A stretch of 64,000 nt of DNA from Qipengyuania mesophila (GTDB taxonomy: Bacteria; Pseudomonadota; Alphaproteobacteria; Sphingomonadales; Sphingomonadaceae). Where the stretch lies: assembly GCF_019711655.1 (NCBI RefSeq), contig NZ_JAIGNU010000002.1, positions 558,001-622,000 on the forward strand. The letters run 5' to 3'. The notes under the pieces were generated by a model. That model ran no database searches. It had not been told where the DNA came from and saw nothing but the letters and a program-made list of their open reading frames with translations. Both the position numbers and the translations under genes were made by a program. Positions 51,719 to 61,700 of the stretch are shown one piece after another (the stretch's first letter is position 1; every line of letters begins with the position of its first letter).

Positions 51719-52629
51719 CGTACCCCGAGAACCTCGGCCTCGGCACGCAGGCGCTCGGCAGAGGCGGGATTGGCCGCGATCGCATCGGCCAAGGCCTTGC
51801 GCGCCCGGTCGGGCTGGCCGAGCGTCATGCGCGAGCGCATCAACATCACCCAGCCGTCGAGATTGGACGGATCGGCGGCCAGCTTGCTCTCGAGCCGGGC
51901 GACCATGCCCTCGGCCATCTGGCGCTGCTCGCCCGGCGGAATGGACGAGGCCGCGGCGATCTGCGTGGCATCGGGGCCAGGGATTGCATCGGTCGCGACC
52001 ATGCCCTGCGCGCCGTCGGGCGCCGCCTGGCGCGCTGCCTGCGCGCTGCGCAGCCGCGCCGCGACGTCGATCTTGTTGATCGCGGCAACCTGTTCGATCG
52101 TCCGCGCGAGATCGGCTTCCCACGGCGCCCCCTGCGGCGTCTCCTCGAGCAGCGCCAGCCAGTCGTCGATCGCGCCCTTGTGATCGCCCTCGAGATCACG
52201 CTTCACGGCGAGGAAATAGCGCGCCCGCGGATCGGCCGGGTCGAGCTCGATCGCCCGCCGGAAGGCGTCCTGCGCCGCCTCCGGCAGCGGTTCGCGCTGG
52301 CTGTCCATCACGAGCGCTTCGCCAAGCGCCGACCATAGGACAGCCCGCTCCGGTTCGAGTTCGGTAGCGCGGCGATAGGCCTCGGCCGCAGCCCCGAAAT
52401 CGCCTTCGTCGAAATGCGCGAAGCCGAGCTCCTGCCAGGCCGCCGCATCGCGCGGATCGTCGGCCACCCGCGCTTCGAGCGCCGCGATCGCTGTCGTCGC
52501 TTCGGGTTCCGCGCCCCCTTCGCCTTGGTCGAGCGAGCGATAGCCGAGCGCGACCACCACGCTCGCCATCGCCAGGCCCAGCAGCAGCACGCCGCCCCGC
52601 ACGCGATTGCCTGTCGTATTCTCGGCCAT
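51715..52629 (-). CDS. CcmI/CycH-like TPR protein, c-type cytochrome biogenesis
   Basis: 304 residues from the ATG at 52627-52629. One N-terminal transmembrane helix (about 11-29) anchors a periplasmic TPR domain with helices containing AAWQELGFAHFDEGDFGAAAEAYRRA and a C-terminal part AADPSNLDGWVMLMRSRMTLGQ, the pattern of CcmI/CycH, which holds apocytochrome c for heme attachment by CcmFH. The rest of the ccm genes are not here. Its divergence from a 20-heme cytochrome cluster makes a role in that system attractive. Confidence 0.8.
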   Translation of the reverse strand: MAENTTGNRVRGGVLLLGLAMASVVVALGYRSLDQGEGGAEPEATTAIAALEARVADDPRDAAAWQELGFAHFDEGDFGAAAEAYRRATELEPERAVLWSALGEALVMDSQREPLPEAAQDAFRRAIELDPADPRARYFLAVKRDLEGDHKGAIDDWLALLEETPQGAPWEADLARTIEQVAAINKIDVAARLRSAQAARQAAPDGAQGMVATDAIPGPDATQIAAASSIPPGEQRQMAEGMVARLESKLAADPSNLDGWVMLMRSRMTLGQPDRARKALADAIAANPASAERLRAEAEVLGVR

Positions 52630-52677
52630 CCCATCCCCCTCGCCATGTTGGCTATCGCCTCGGCGCCATACAGGCAA

Positions 52678-52705
52678 TTGCCACCGCCCGCGTTTGCCTT
52701 ATGAT
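52678..52705 (+). promoter_or_regulatory. Predicted promoter of the multiheme redox operon
   Basis: TTGCCA (52678-52683) and TATGAT (52700-52705) with a 16-nt spacer. The transcript would start near 52712, leaving a very short leader before the ATG at 52726. Confidence 0.5.
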
Positions 52706-52725
52706 ACCCACACATAACCAGAACA

Positions 52726-55209
52726 ATGGGTTCGCAAGCCTCCGGGGGGGATTGCGGTTTGGGCGATAAGGTTCGTGTTGCGATTGTTGGGTCCGGCCCG
52801 GCTGGCCTGAGCGCGGCCGCTCATGCGGCGGCGCGGGGGATGAGTCATGTGCTGCTCGAAAAGACCGATCATCTCTCCGACACCATCTACAAGTACCAGA
52901 AGGGCAAGCATGTCATGGCGACGCCCAGCAGTCTGGTGCTGCGCAGCGACCTCGGCTTCGAGGCTGGAAAGCGCGAGGCGATCCTGGATACGTGGGACCG
53001 GCAGATCGCCGATGGCAAGGTAACGGTCCGCCTGAATGCCGAAGTGACCGGCATCGCGGGACAGAGCGGCGCTTTCGCCCTGACGCTCAAGGACGGATCG
53101 ACCATCGACGCGGAGGCGGTGGTGCTGGCCATCGGCACGCAGGGCAATCCCAATTTGCTGAAGCTGCCCGGCGCGGAGCTGCCGCACGTCCAGTACCAGC
53201 TCGACGATCCGACCGCCTATGTCGACGAGCACATCACCGTGATCGGCTCGGGTGACGCGGGCATCGAGAACGCCCTGGGCCTCGCCGCCGACGCAGCGCA
53301 GGGCAATATCGTCACCATCCTCAACCGCGGGACCGAATTCGCCCGCGCCAAGGGCGCAAACGTCAAGCTGCTCGAGGAAGCAGAGGCCGACGGGCGCATC
53401 TTCGTGCGACGCGAGACCAGCCCTCTCGAAGTGCGCGAGCGCGAGATCGTCCTCGAAACGCGCGACGGACAGCAGGCGATTCGCTGCGATCGGATCATCG
53501 CGCGGACCGGTTCGCAGCCGCCGCGGGCCTTCATCGAAGGCTGCGGCGTCGAATTCACCAGCGCCGATCGCGCGGCCTTTCCAAAGCTGTCCCCCAGCTT
53601 CGAAACTACCCAGGCTGGCATCCACGTGATCGGCGCCCTCGCAGGCTATCCGCTGATCAAGCATTGCATGAACCAGGGCTACGACGTCATCGAGTTCCTC
53701 GATGGCAACACCGGGTTGAAGCCCGCCGACGAGCCCATCCTAGCGGAGAAATTCGCCGGCCTGCCGGGCCGTCACACGGTCGACGAATGGCTCGAGATCT
53801 TCCGGACGCGAGTCATCATCCTGCAGGAGCTGAGCCCGCTGCAGATGCGCGAACTGATGCTCGACAGCACGGTCCACGCCTACGCGCGCGGGGAGGTGAT
53901 CTTCACCCGCAACGAGCCCGGCTCGTCGATGTTCGCCATCGCCGAAGGATCGGTGCTGGTCGAAGTGGACCCAGACGATCCATCGGTCACCGTGCCGATC
54001 GAGACCGGCTCGATCTTCGGCGAGGTCGGGCTGATTTCGGGGCGCAAGCGCGGCTCCACCATCCGCGCCGCCGAGCCCACGGTGGTGGTCGAATTCTCGC
54101 GCCTCGCCGCGCTCAAGCTGCTCGCCACCGCGCCTTCGGCCAACCGCGCGGTCAACCGCATCTCGATCGAGCGGCAGGTGCTGCAGATCTTCGGCGCCGG
54201 CCTCACGCCGGCGGACATTGCCGACCTCGTCGAGGAAGCGGAGGTGGTTTCGGTTCCCGCCGGCGAAGTGGTGATCGAGGAAGGCGCCGAGGACAAGGAC
54301 ATCTACATTGTCCGCGTCGGCTCGATGGTGGTGGAGAAGGACTTGGGCGGCAAGCCGGTGTTCCTCTCCTACCTCCCCGCCGGGTCCTATTTCGGGGAAA
54401 TGGCGGTGATCGACGGTTCGAAGCGCAGCGCCAGCGTTCGCGCCGCGATCAAGAGCGAGGTGATCCGGTTCCCCGGCGAGGCATTCAACGCTTTGCTCGA
54501 CGCCAAGCCCGAAATTCGCGAGCGTGCGCTGGCCGACATGGCCTCGCGGCGCGAGATCAACGACTTCATCGAGAGCCGCAAGGCAAGCTTCGGCGGGGCG
54601 GTCGACATGTATTCCCAGACCGCGCAGTTCCTCGTCGACAACGGCCTGGGCGAAGCAACCGACGTGCTGCTGATCGACGAGCAATTATGCGTCGGCTGCG
54701 ACAATTGCGAAAAGGCCTGCGCCGACAGCCATGACGGGCTTAGCCGGCTCGACCGCGAGGCGGGGCGAACCTACGCGCACCTCCACGTGCCGACCTCGTG
54801 CCGCCACTGCGAACATCCCCATTGCATGGCCGATTGTCCGCCCAACGCGATCCACCGGGGCCCCGATGGCGAGGTGGTGATCGACGAGACCTGCATCGGT
54901 TGCGGCAATTGCCAGCGCAATTGCCCCTATGGAGTCATCCGCATGGACGCCAAGCCGCCAGCCAAGCCGGGCTTGCTGAGCTGGCTGTTGTTCGGCGCCG
55001 GCCCCGGCCCCGGCGAGGCGAGCTATGCCTGGCGCAAGCGCAAGGCCGCTGAGGCGGGCGAGAGCGCCAAGCTGGCGATCAAATGCGACATGTGCAGCGG
55101 GATCGAGGGCGGTCCGGCCTGTGTCCGCGCCTGCCCCACGGGCGCGGCCATCCGCGTCAGCCCCGAACGCTTCCTCACCGTTGCGCGGCTCGAAGAGGAG
55201 GTCGACTGA
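52726..55209 (+). CDS. FAD-oxidoreductase / two cNMP-binding domains / four-[4Fe-4S] ferredoxin fusion
   Basis: 827 residues, no signal peptide. Domain 1 (about 15-330): thioredoxin-reductase-like flavoprotein with VAIVGSGPAGLSAA and a second motif VIGSGDAGIENA, but no redox CxxC. Domains 2 and 3 (about 375-470 and 500-595): cyclic-nucleotide-binding folds with FGEVGLISGRKRGSTIRA and FGEMAVIDGSKRSASVRA. Domain 4 (655 to the end): four cysteine clusters starting at residues 655, 692, 723 and 787, as in HybA/DmsB-type electron-transfer subunits. It probably moves electrons from NAD(P)H through FAD to iron-sulfur clusters, gated by cAMP or cGMP. A TTG at 52759 after GGGGGGG is an alternative start. 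The next gene overlaps its stop. Confidence 0.9.
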   Translation: MGSQASGGDCGLGDKVRVAIVGSGPAGLSAAAHAAARGMSHVLLEKTDHLSDTIYKYQKGKHVMATPSSLVLRSDLGFEAGKREAILDTWDRQIADGKVTVRLNAEVTGIAGQSGAFALTLKDGSTIDAEAVVLAIGTQGNPNLLKLPGAELPHVQYQLDDPTAYVDEHITVIGSGDAGIENALGLAADAAQGNIVTILNRGTEFARAKGANVKLLEEAEADGRIFVRRETSPLEVREREIVLETRDGQQAIRCDRIIARTGSQPPRAFIEGCGVEFTSADRAAFPKLSPSFETTQAGIHVIGALAGYPLIKHCMNQGYDVIEFLDGNTGLKPADEPILAEKFAGLPGRHTVDEWLEIFRTRVIILQELSPLQMRELMLDSTVHAYARGEVIFTRNEPGSSMFAIAEGSVLVEVDPDDPSVTVPIETGSIFGEVGLISGRKRGSTIRAAEPTVVVEFSRLAALKLLATAPSANRAVNRISIERQVLQIFGAGLTPADIADLVEEAEVVSVPAGEVVIEEGAEDKDIYIVRVGSMVVEKDLGGKPVFLSYLPAGSYFGEMAVIDGSKRSASVRAAIKSEVIRFPGEAFNALLDAKPEIRERALADMASRREINDFIESRKASFGGAVDMYSQTAQFLVDNGLGEATDVLLIDEQLCVGCDNCEKACADSHDGLSRLDREAGRTYAHLHVPTSCRHCEHPHCMADCPPNAIHRGPDGEVVIDETCIGCGNCQRNCPYGVIRMDAKPPAKPGLLSWLLFGAGPGPGEASYAWRKRKAAEAGESAKLAIKCDMCSGIEGGPACVRACPTGAAIRVSPERFLTVARLEEEVD

Positions 55210-56105
55210 TGGCCTCGCTGTTTTCGCGCCGGGAAGGTTCGGCCCACGCCGAAATCGAGGAGCGGCGTTCCGCCACCCACGAGAGCTTCCTCTCCCACCG
55301 AGCCTATTTCTGGGCCCGCGTCTCCGGTTTCCTGAGCCTGTTCGTGGTGCTGACCTATGTCCTCGTCGACGTCGAACCGCGCCACAATGGGGGCAGCTGG
55401 TACGGCTATACGCTGGGCACGGTCGGCGCGGGGCTGATCGTATGGCTTTCCTGGCTCGGCGTCCGCAAGCGCCGCCCCACGCCGGGCAGCTGGAGCCTCA
55501 AAGGCTGGACCAGTGCGCATGTCTATCTCGGCATGTCGCTGGTGGTCATCGGCACGATGCACACCGGCTTCCAGCTCGGCTGGAACGTCCATACGCTCGC
55601 CTGGGTGCTGATGATGCTGGTGATCCTTTCGGGTGCCTATGGCATCACCGTCTATGCCACGCTGCCGCAGGCCTTGTCGGAAAACCGCCGCGAAATGACG
55701 CGCGAGCAGATGATCGAAAGTCTCGCCACGATCGACCGGCAGCTCGAGGCCGCCGCGCAGCCGCTGGCGCGCAAGGATGCCGACATGGTCATCGCCACGC
55801 TCGAACAGGATGTCTTCGCTGCGGGCATCATCGCACGATTTCGCGGGCCCGGCGGCCGCGATGCCACGCGCAGGGCGCTGGATCACATTTCCACCGACCG
55901 GGCCTACGACGACGATGCCGACGACCTCGCGCAGCAGAAGGTTCGCGCGCTGCTCGGCAAGCGCGCCGCGCAGATCGACCAGATCCGCCGCCAGATGCAG
56001 ATCAAGGCGCTGCTCGAGGTCTGGCTCTACATCCATGTGCCGCTGACCATCGCGCTGCTGGCGGCGCTGACCGCGCATGTCGTCAGCGTGTTCTACTATT
56101 GGTGA
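55209..56105 (+). CDS. b-type-cytochrome-like membrane protein
   Basis: 298 residues with about five transmembrane helices. Histidines sit within or next to helices (AHVYLGMSLVVIGTMHTGF; HTLAWVLMMLV; YIHVPLTIALLAALTAHVVS), suggesting two b hemes bound between helices, as in ferric-reductase or cytochrome b561-type proteins. A soluble charged segment (about 165-255) separates helix 4 from the last. Its ATG overlaps the stop of the ferredoxin fusion, so the two are likely subunits of one complex that passes electrons into the membrane. No quinone-site motif is certain. Confidence 0.75.
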   Translation: MASLFSRREGSAHAEIEERRSATHESFLSHRAYFWARVSGFLSLFVVLTYVLVDVEPRHNGGSWYGYTLGTVGAGLIVWLSWLGVRKRRPTPGSWSLKGWTSAHVYLGMSLVVIGTMHTGFQLGWNVHTLAWVLMMLVILSGAYGITVYATLPQALSENRREMTREQMIESLATIDRQLEAAAQPLARKDADMVIATLEQDVFAAGIIARFRGPGGRDATRRALDHISTDRAYDDDADDLAQQKVRALLGKRAAQIDQIRRQMQIKALLEVWLYIHVPLTIALLAALTAHVVSVFYYW

Positions 56106-56115
56106 GGGGCGGATC

Positions 56116-57879
56116 GTGAGCTTCCTCATCCGCACGATCGACCATACCGCCACGGGCCGCGAGATCGTGCGCGACCGCGAGGTCGAGGGCGACAGGCTCG
56201 CCATCGGCCGGGCGACCACCAACGATGTGGTGGTCGCCGATCTTTCCGTCGAGCAGCATCATGTCGTCGTCACGCCGACCAAGCGTGGCCTGCTCTCGCT
56301 CGAGGCCGCGGGCAATCGCGATTTCATCTTCGACGGGCATCGCCACAAGGCGGTGACCGCCGATCCCGCGCGGGGCGGAGCGCTGACGCTCGGCCTCTAC
56401 ACGCTGACCTTCGCGCGCGAAGCCGACGGGCGGACGCTCGTCACGGTGACGCAGGAGGAGCGCGAGTTCGGCGATCGCGACGCGGTGCGCGGCTTCGATC
56501 TCGCGAGCGCCATGCCCGGCAAGCGCGCTGCCGCATGGATCGGCGTCCTCTTGATCCTCGGCGCGTTTCTGGCGGTCCCGATCTGGAGCGGCCTGGCGCG
56601 CTCTGACAAGCAGCCCGGGGCGGACGGGCCCGACCAGGTCGCCTGGGATACGAGCTGGAGCACGGGCAAGCTCAGCCTCGCGCACCATTCGCTCGAGAAC
56701 AATTGCGAGGCCTGCCACGTCGAGCCCTTCGTCTCGGTGCGCGACGAGACTTGCCTCTCGTGCCACAAGGACATCGGCGATCATGCCAAGCGCGACCGTC
56801 TGGCCGGCGCGCGCGGGCCGATGGGCACGGGCGAGGCACTGTTGTGGCAGGTGGCCGAGACCTTCGGCAAGGAGGGTCCCGAAGCCTGCACGACATGTCA
56901 TACCGAGCATGAAGGCGCGGGCCGGATGGAACCGGCAGCGCAGCAATTCTGTTCGAACTGCCATGACGCCATGGATACGCGGCTGAGCGACACCGCGCTG
57001 GGCAACGCACATGATTTCGGCACCGCGCACCCTGAACTGCAGGCGGTGGTTTTCGCCGAAGTCGGCAGCGACGAGACGCGCCGCGTGACGCTCGACGGCA
57101 AGGCACGGGAGGCCAGCGGTCTGCGCTTTCCTCACGCCATGCATCTGTCGGAGACCAACGGCGTGGCGCGCATGGCGGGGAACCTGCCCGGCTACGGCGA
57201 GGCGCTCGTCTGTTCCGATTGCCACAGCCCCACCGCCGATCGCAACGGCTTCCTCCCGGTCGAGATGGAAAGCGCCTGCGAGGATTGCCACAGCCTCGTC
57301 TACGACAAGGTCGGTTCGACCTTCCGCACCCTCCGCCACGGCGACGTCGCGCAGATGCGTGCCGATCTGATCGCGATGGACCGCGCCCCGCGCGCACCCT
57401 TTACACGCGGGCTGCGGCGGCCGGGCGAATTCAAGCGGGGAGGGCGCTATTTCCAGGACTTCGGCAGGCCGACGCGCAATTATCTCGGGATCGCGCAGGC
57501 ACTGTCTGAAGACGGGGTCTGCGGCGAATGCCATATCCCGACAACCGTGGCGGGCGAGGCTTCGGTGATGCCGGTGTTCCAGCGCGACCACTACTTCCTC
57601 AATGCCCGTTTCGACCACGAGGCGCACGAGCAGGAAGACTGCACCAGCTGCCATGCCGCGGATACATCGAGCAAGGCCACCGACCTGCTGATGCCGACCC
57701 TGGCTACCTGCCGCGAATGCCACATGGGCGCCGAGGCGGTGAAGGCCGAAGTGCCCTCCACCTGCGCCATGTGCCACAGCTATCACCCGCCGGATTTCCG
57801 GCGCCGGAAGGACGGGCCGCTGAGTCCGAAGCCTGGCCGGATCGCCGGCCTGCTATCGATTGCCCGAGGAAGAGAATGA
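56116..57879 (+). CDS. FHA-domain / transmembrane / decaheme cytochrome c
   Basis: 587 residues from a GTG at 56116 (GAGGGGCGGA upstream). N-terminal FHA-like domain, about 20-90, with IGRATTNDVVVADLSVEQHH, a phosphothreonine-recognition pattern. One transmembrane helix, about 135-158 (AAWIGVLLILGAFLAVPIW), then a periplasmic part with ten CxxCH heme motifs starting at residues 197, 213, 258, 279, 366, 388, 469, 509, 532 and 550. The topology puts the phosphopeptide-binding domain in the cytoplasm and ten c hemes in the periplasm. It would take electrons from the membrane cytochrome encoded upstream. I know of no named family with this fusion. Confidence 0.88.
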   Translation: MSFLIRTIDHTATGREIVRDREVEGDRLAIGRATTNDVVVADLSVEQHHVVVTPTKRGLLSLEAAGNRDFIFDGHRHKAVTADPARGGALTLGLYTLTFAREADGRTLVTVTQEEREFGDRDAVRGFDLASAMPGKRAAAWIGVLLILGAFLAVPIWSGLARSDKQPGADGPDQVAWDTSWSTGKLSLAHHSLENNCEACHVEPFVSVRDETCLSCHKDIGDHAKRDRLAGARGPMGTGEALLWQVAETFGKEGPEACTTCHTEHEGAGRMEPAAQQFCSNCHDAMDTRLSDTALGNAHDFGTAHPELQAVVFAEVGSDETRRVTLDGKAREASGLRFPHAMHLSETNGVARMAGNLPGYGEALVCSDCHSPTADRNGFLPVEMESACEDCHSLVYDKVGSTFRTLRHGDVAQMRADLIAMDRAPRAPFTRGLRRPGEFKRGGRYFQDFGRPTRNYLGIAQALSEDGVCGECHIPTTVAGEASVMPVFQRDHYFLNARFDHEAHEQEDCTSCHAADTSSKATDLLMPTLATCRECHMGAEAVKAEVPSTCAMCHSYHPPDFRRRKDGPLSPKPGRIAGLLSIARGRE

Positions 57880-57910
57880 AGCCCGGTCGCGAGACACGAG
57901 GAGAGATCTA

Positions 57911-58762
57911 TTGCTGATTGCGCAGCTGACCGATGTGCATATCGGATTCGATCCCGACGCGCGGCCCGAGGAGCTCAACCGCATCCGCTTTCGCGCGGTG
58001 CTCGAACGACTCGAACAGGCGCCGCACAAGCTCGATTTCCTCGTACTGTCGGGCGACCTCACCGATCACGGCGATCGCGACAGCTTTACCAAGATCGCGG
58101 CGGTTCTGGGGGACATGCCGTGCCCGTTGCTGCCGCTGGTCGGCAATCACGACGATCGCGAGGAATTGCGCCGCGCCTTTCCGGACACGCCCTGTGAGGA
58201 CGAGTTCCTCCACTATGTCGTCGAACAGGACGGTCTCCGGATCATCTGCCTCGACACTTTCGAAGAAGGGCGCCACGGCGGAGCTTTCTGCTCCCGTCGG
58301 CGCGACTGGCTGAAGCGCCAGCTCGCGGCGGGCGGCGACAGGCCCTGCGTGATCTTCATGCACCATCCGCCGATTGTCAGCGGGATCGACTGGATGGACC
58401 CGGCCCCCGACGAACAATGGATCGCGCATTTCGCCGAGGCGGTGGAGGGTCACCAGCACGCCGTCCGCGCGATCCATTGCGGGCATCTGCATCGCCGCGT
58501 CACCGCGCGCTTCCGGGGTATCCCGCTGGGCATCACTCCCTCGGTCGCGCCGCTGGTCGCGCTCGACCTGCGTCCGATCGACGAGAACCGCGCCGACAGC
58601 CGCGCGCTGATCACCACCGAGCCGCCGAGCTACGCGCTGCATTACTGGGACGGCGAGGACCTGGTGACGCATTACGAGAGCTGCGGCGAATGGGAAGTGC
58701 TCGCGCATTTCGGCGAGCATCTGAAGCCGATGGTGCGCGAGATGAAGGCCGAACGGCGCTAG
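57911..58762 (+). CDS. Class III phosphodiesterase-like metallophosphoesterase
   Basis: 283 residues from a TTG at 57911, chosen because AGGAGAG lies 6-7 nt before it and the protein then begins directly with the first metal motif LTDVHIG. Other metal ligands: GDLTDHGD, GNHDDRE, MHHPP and GHLHRRV. The set matches the CpdA/class III cyclic-nucleotide phosphodiesterase and related families. Following a gene for two cNMP-binding domains, it may lower local cAMP or cGMP and so reset the complex; phospholipid or other phosphodiester substrates are possible. Its stop shares CTAG with the convergent cytochrome gene. Confidence 0.85.
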   Translation: MLIAQLTDVHIGFDPDARPEELNRIRFRAVLERLEQAPHKLDFLVLSGDLTDHGDRDSFTKIAAVLGDMPCPLLPLVGNHDDREELRRAFPDTPCEDEFLHYVVEQDGLRIICLDTFEEGRHGGAFCSRRRDWLKRQLAAGGDRPCVIFMHHPPIVSGIDWMDPAPDEQWIAHFAEAVEGHQHAVRAIHCGHLHRRVTARFRGIPLGITPSVAPLVALDLRPIDENRADSRALITTEPPSYALHYWDGEDLVTHYESCGEWEVLAHFGEHLKPMVREMKAERR

Positions 58763-61700
58763 TCGCCCGCCGCCGCCCGGTCACGGTCGAGCCAAGGGCC
58801 GCGCCCTCCGACCCAGGCGTGCATGTCTGGCTCGTCGCTCACCTTCCACGGTACGCCGGCGCGGGTGAGGAAGAGCCGTTCCATTTCCTCGCGATTGAAC
58901 GGCCGTGATCCGAGCCGGCCGAATACCGCCATCTGCCCGCCGGTCTCGTCGACCCCGCGATCGCGATCGAGACCCTTGCTCAGCGCCAGCGCCGCCCCCT
59001 TGGTCTTGGCCCAGGCGATCAGTTCGGGCTTGGGCGCGGGGCTGAAGCCGTAAAAATTGGGCTGGCTGTCGGGGCTGGTGAGCTGGAGCACCTTGAGCCC
59101 GTTCTTCCCGTCGGCGACATAGGCGAACAGCGTCGCATTGGTCGAACCGACGATGACGTCCTCGGCATCGTTTAGCGTACCGTCGAGCGTCACGCGCTGG
59201 TAGATTTTCGGCGCCAGCGGATTCTTGACGTCAAGGATCACGAGCCCGTCGCGCTTGGCGGCGACATAGGCATAGGTGCGCGCAACATAGACTCGTCGGG
59301 CGTCGGCCAGCGGCACCGTGGCCTGCGGCAGCGCGACCGGGTTGCGCATGTCGGTGACGTCGAACAGCTTCACGCCTTCGGCATCGGTGACCCAGAGATA
59401 GCGGAACTGGATGGTCGAGGCGCGCGCGTCGGTGAGCTCGCGCACCGCCATCAGCTGCGGGCTGGTCGGATCCGAAAGGTCAACGGTCACCAGCCCCGCC
59501 CTCGCCGAGATATAGGCGATGTCACCGGCGAGCGTGATGTGCCGGGCGCCGGTCAGGACACCATCGGGGTTCCATGATGTGTGGCCGTCGGCGAACTTGG
59601 TTCGCTTGAGCCTGTTGTTGCGGAACTCGCCGTCGGCCATGGTTTCCACATTGACCAGCACGAGGCCCTCCACGGCGTCGGTGATCACCGCATAATCGTA
59701 GATCGGCTTCATCGCCTGCTCCTGATTGACCTGGAGCAGGGTCATCGGCGTGCCGTCGGGGTTGAGAACCGGGTTGCCCTCCGCATCCTTCACTTCGGTC
59801 GCGGCCATCGCCTTGTTGCGATCGGGTCGGACGGGCTGGGTGGTGGCGAGCGCCATGCAGGTGGCGTTGCTGGTCTTCACATGCGTGTCGTGGCCCAGCG
59901 CGCTGAAGGGCGCCGTGAGGATGCGCTCCGAGACTCCCTTGTTGGCGATCGAAGCGACGTCGTAGACGCGGAAGCCGCCCTTGCCTTCGGCGACGAACAT
60001 GTATTCGCCGCGCAGTTGCAGGCAGCCAACGCCATCGCGCGTCCCCTCGTGGACATTGGCGAACTGTTCGAAGGCATGCGTCTCGCCGCCGACGTCCTTG
60101 TCGAAGGTCTTGCCGCGGATCCAGTCCTTCAGCTCGCGGCCGTTGTCCTCGACATGCATGCGCCAGTAGTCGGGATAGGCGTAACGGTGGAGGTAGCTGC
60201 CGATCACCGCCTGCGGTTCGTCCCATTCGGTGACGCGCACCGCCTCGAAGCCCGTGTCAAGCCCGACCCAGGCGTTGAGGCCGACGAAATTGACGAAATT
60301 TGTGCCGAGCAGGAGCAGCTGGCTCATGATCGCATTGTTGTCGTCCCCGGCCGAGAGGTGGCAGTCGGTGCAGGTCTTGGTCTCGGTCAGCCGGACCGTG
60401 TGCGGGAAGTGCGGCGCGAAGGCCTGGCTCGAATAGCCCGAAGCCGCGACCGGCGGCTGCTGGACGTAAATTCGTTCGCGATTGATATTGGTCGAGGACA
60501 GCACCAGCGCGCTGGTCGAGCGGATCGGCGCGATCTGGTTGCCCTTGGTGGTCTGGTGGCGCCCCAACTGGAACATCTGGTCGCGCGCGACCTGCGGATT
60601 GTAAGTGGCGAAATTGCGCGTCTCCTCGCCGCCGTAGCGATGCGACTTGGTCTTCCAGTTGGCCTCGATCGGCAGGTGGCACCCGCCGCAGCTGGTGGTC
60701 CAGGAAAGGTGGCAGGTGAAGCAGGCCATCTCCTCGGTGCCGTGCGCGCGATCTTCGGGCGCGATCCCGGTGCCGAATTCGAACAGGCCGGTTTCCGCGC
60801 CCTGCTTGCTCATCAGCTTGGCACGCGCTGCCTTGGCGTTGAAGTGGCTCGAGGCGGGATCGACGCTGTCCCTGACGAGGCTGACCTCCCACTCGAGCCG
60901 GGGATCGACGATCGAGCGCTGGACGAGCACCCGCCTTCCGTCGTCGCCATAGGTCCATTCGAAGCGCCGCTGGCCGTCGGGATTGCGCAGCAACGACAGG
61001 TCGGTACCCTTGGGCGGCGCAGCGGGCCCGCTGGTCAGCAGCGTGGGATAGGCATCGGGCGTGCCGTGGCAGTCCTTGCAGCCGATCTCGACCGCATTGG
61101 CGACCTCGCCGTAGATGAGGCCATTGCCGTGGCTGTCCTGCCCAAAGTGACAGTCGGCGCATTGCAAACCCTTCTCGGCATGGATGTCCATCATGTGGAC
61201 CGTCTTGCCGGGGTTGGTGCCGGGCTCGACGAACTTGCCCTCGCCCTGCTTGCGCCATTTCTCGGGATCGTCGGGGGCGACGATCTGGCCGTCCTTGTCG
61301 AGCAGATTGCCGTCGCGGTCGCGCTTCAGGATCGCGCGGAAGTTCCAGCCGTGCCCGTGATAGTCGGCGAACTGGGTGTCCTTTAGCTCGGGATTGAGAT
61401 CGTAGACGTTGCGTAGGAAATCGAGATCGGCCCATTTGCCCTTGGGCGCGGCGCCTTCGGGATTGCGGTCGAGCACTTCGCGAACCTCGGCGGCGGTCGG
61501 GTATTTCTGCTCCTTCGGCCACATATGCGGCGCGTCGCTCTCGTAATCCCACATCGTGTAGCCGAGATAGGAATTCAGGAAGATGTTGGGCTGGTGCATG
61601 TGGCAGTTCATGCACTGCGCGGTCGGAATCGAGCGCGTGAAGCTGTGCCTTAGCGGGTGCCCCCTTTCCTTCTCCGCGGCGGCAGCTTCCTCGTCATGCC

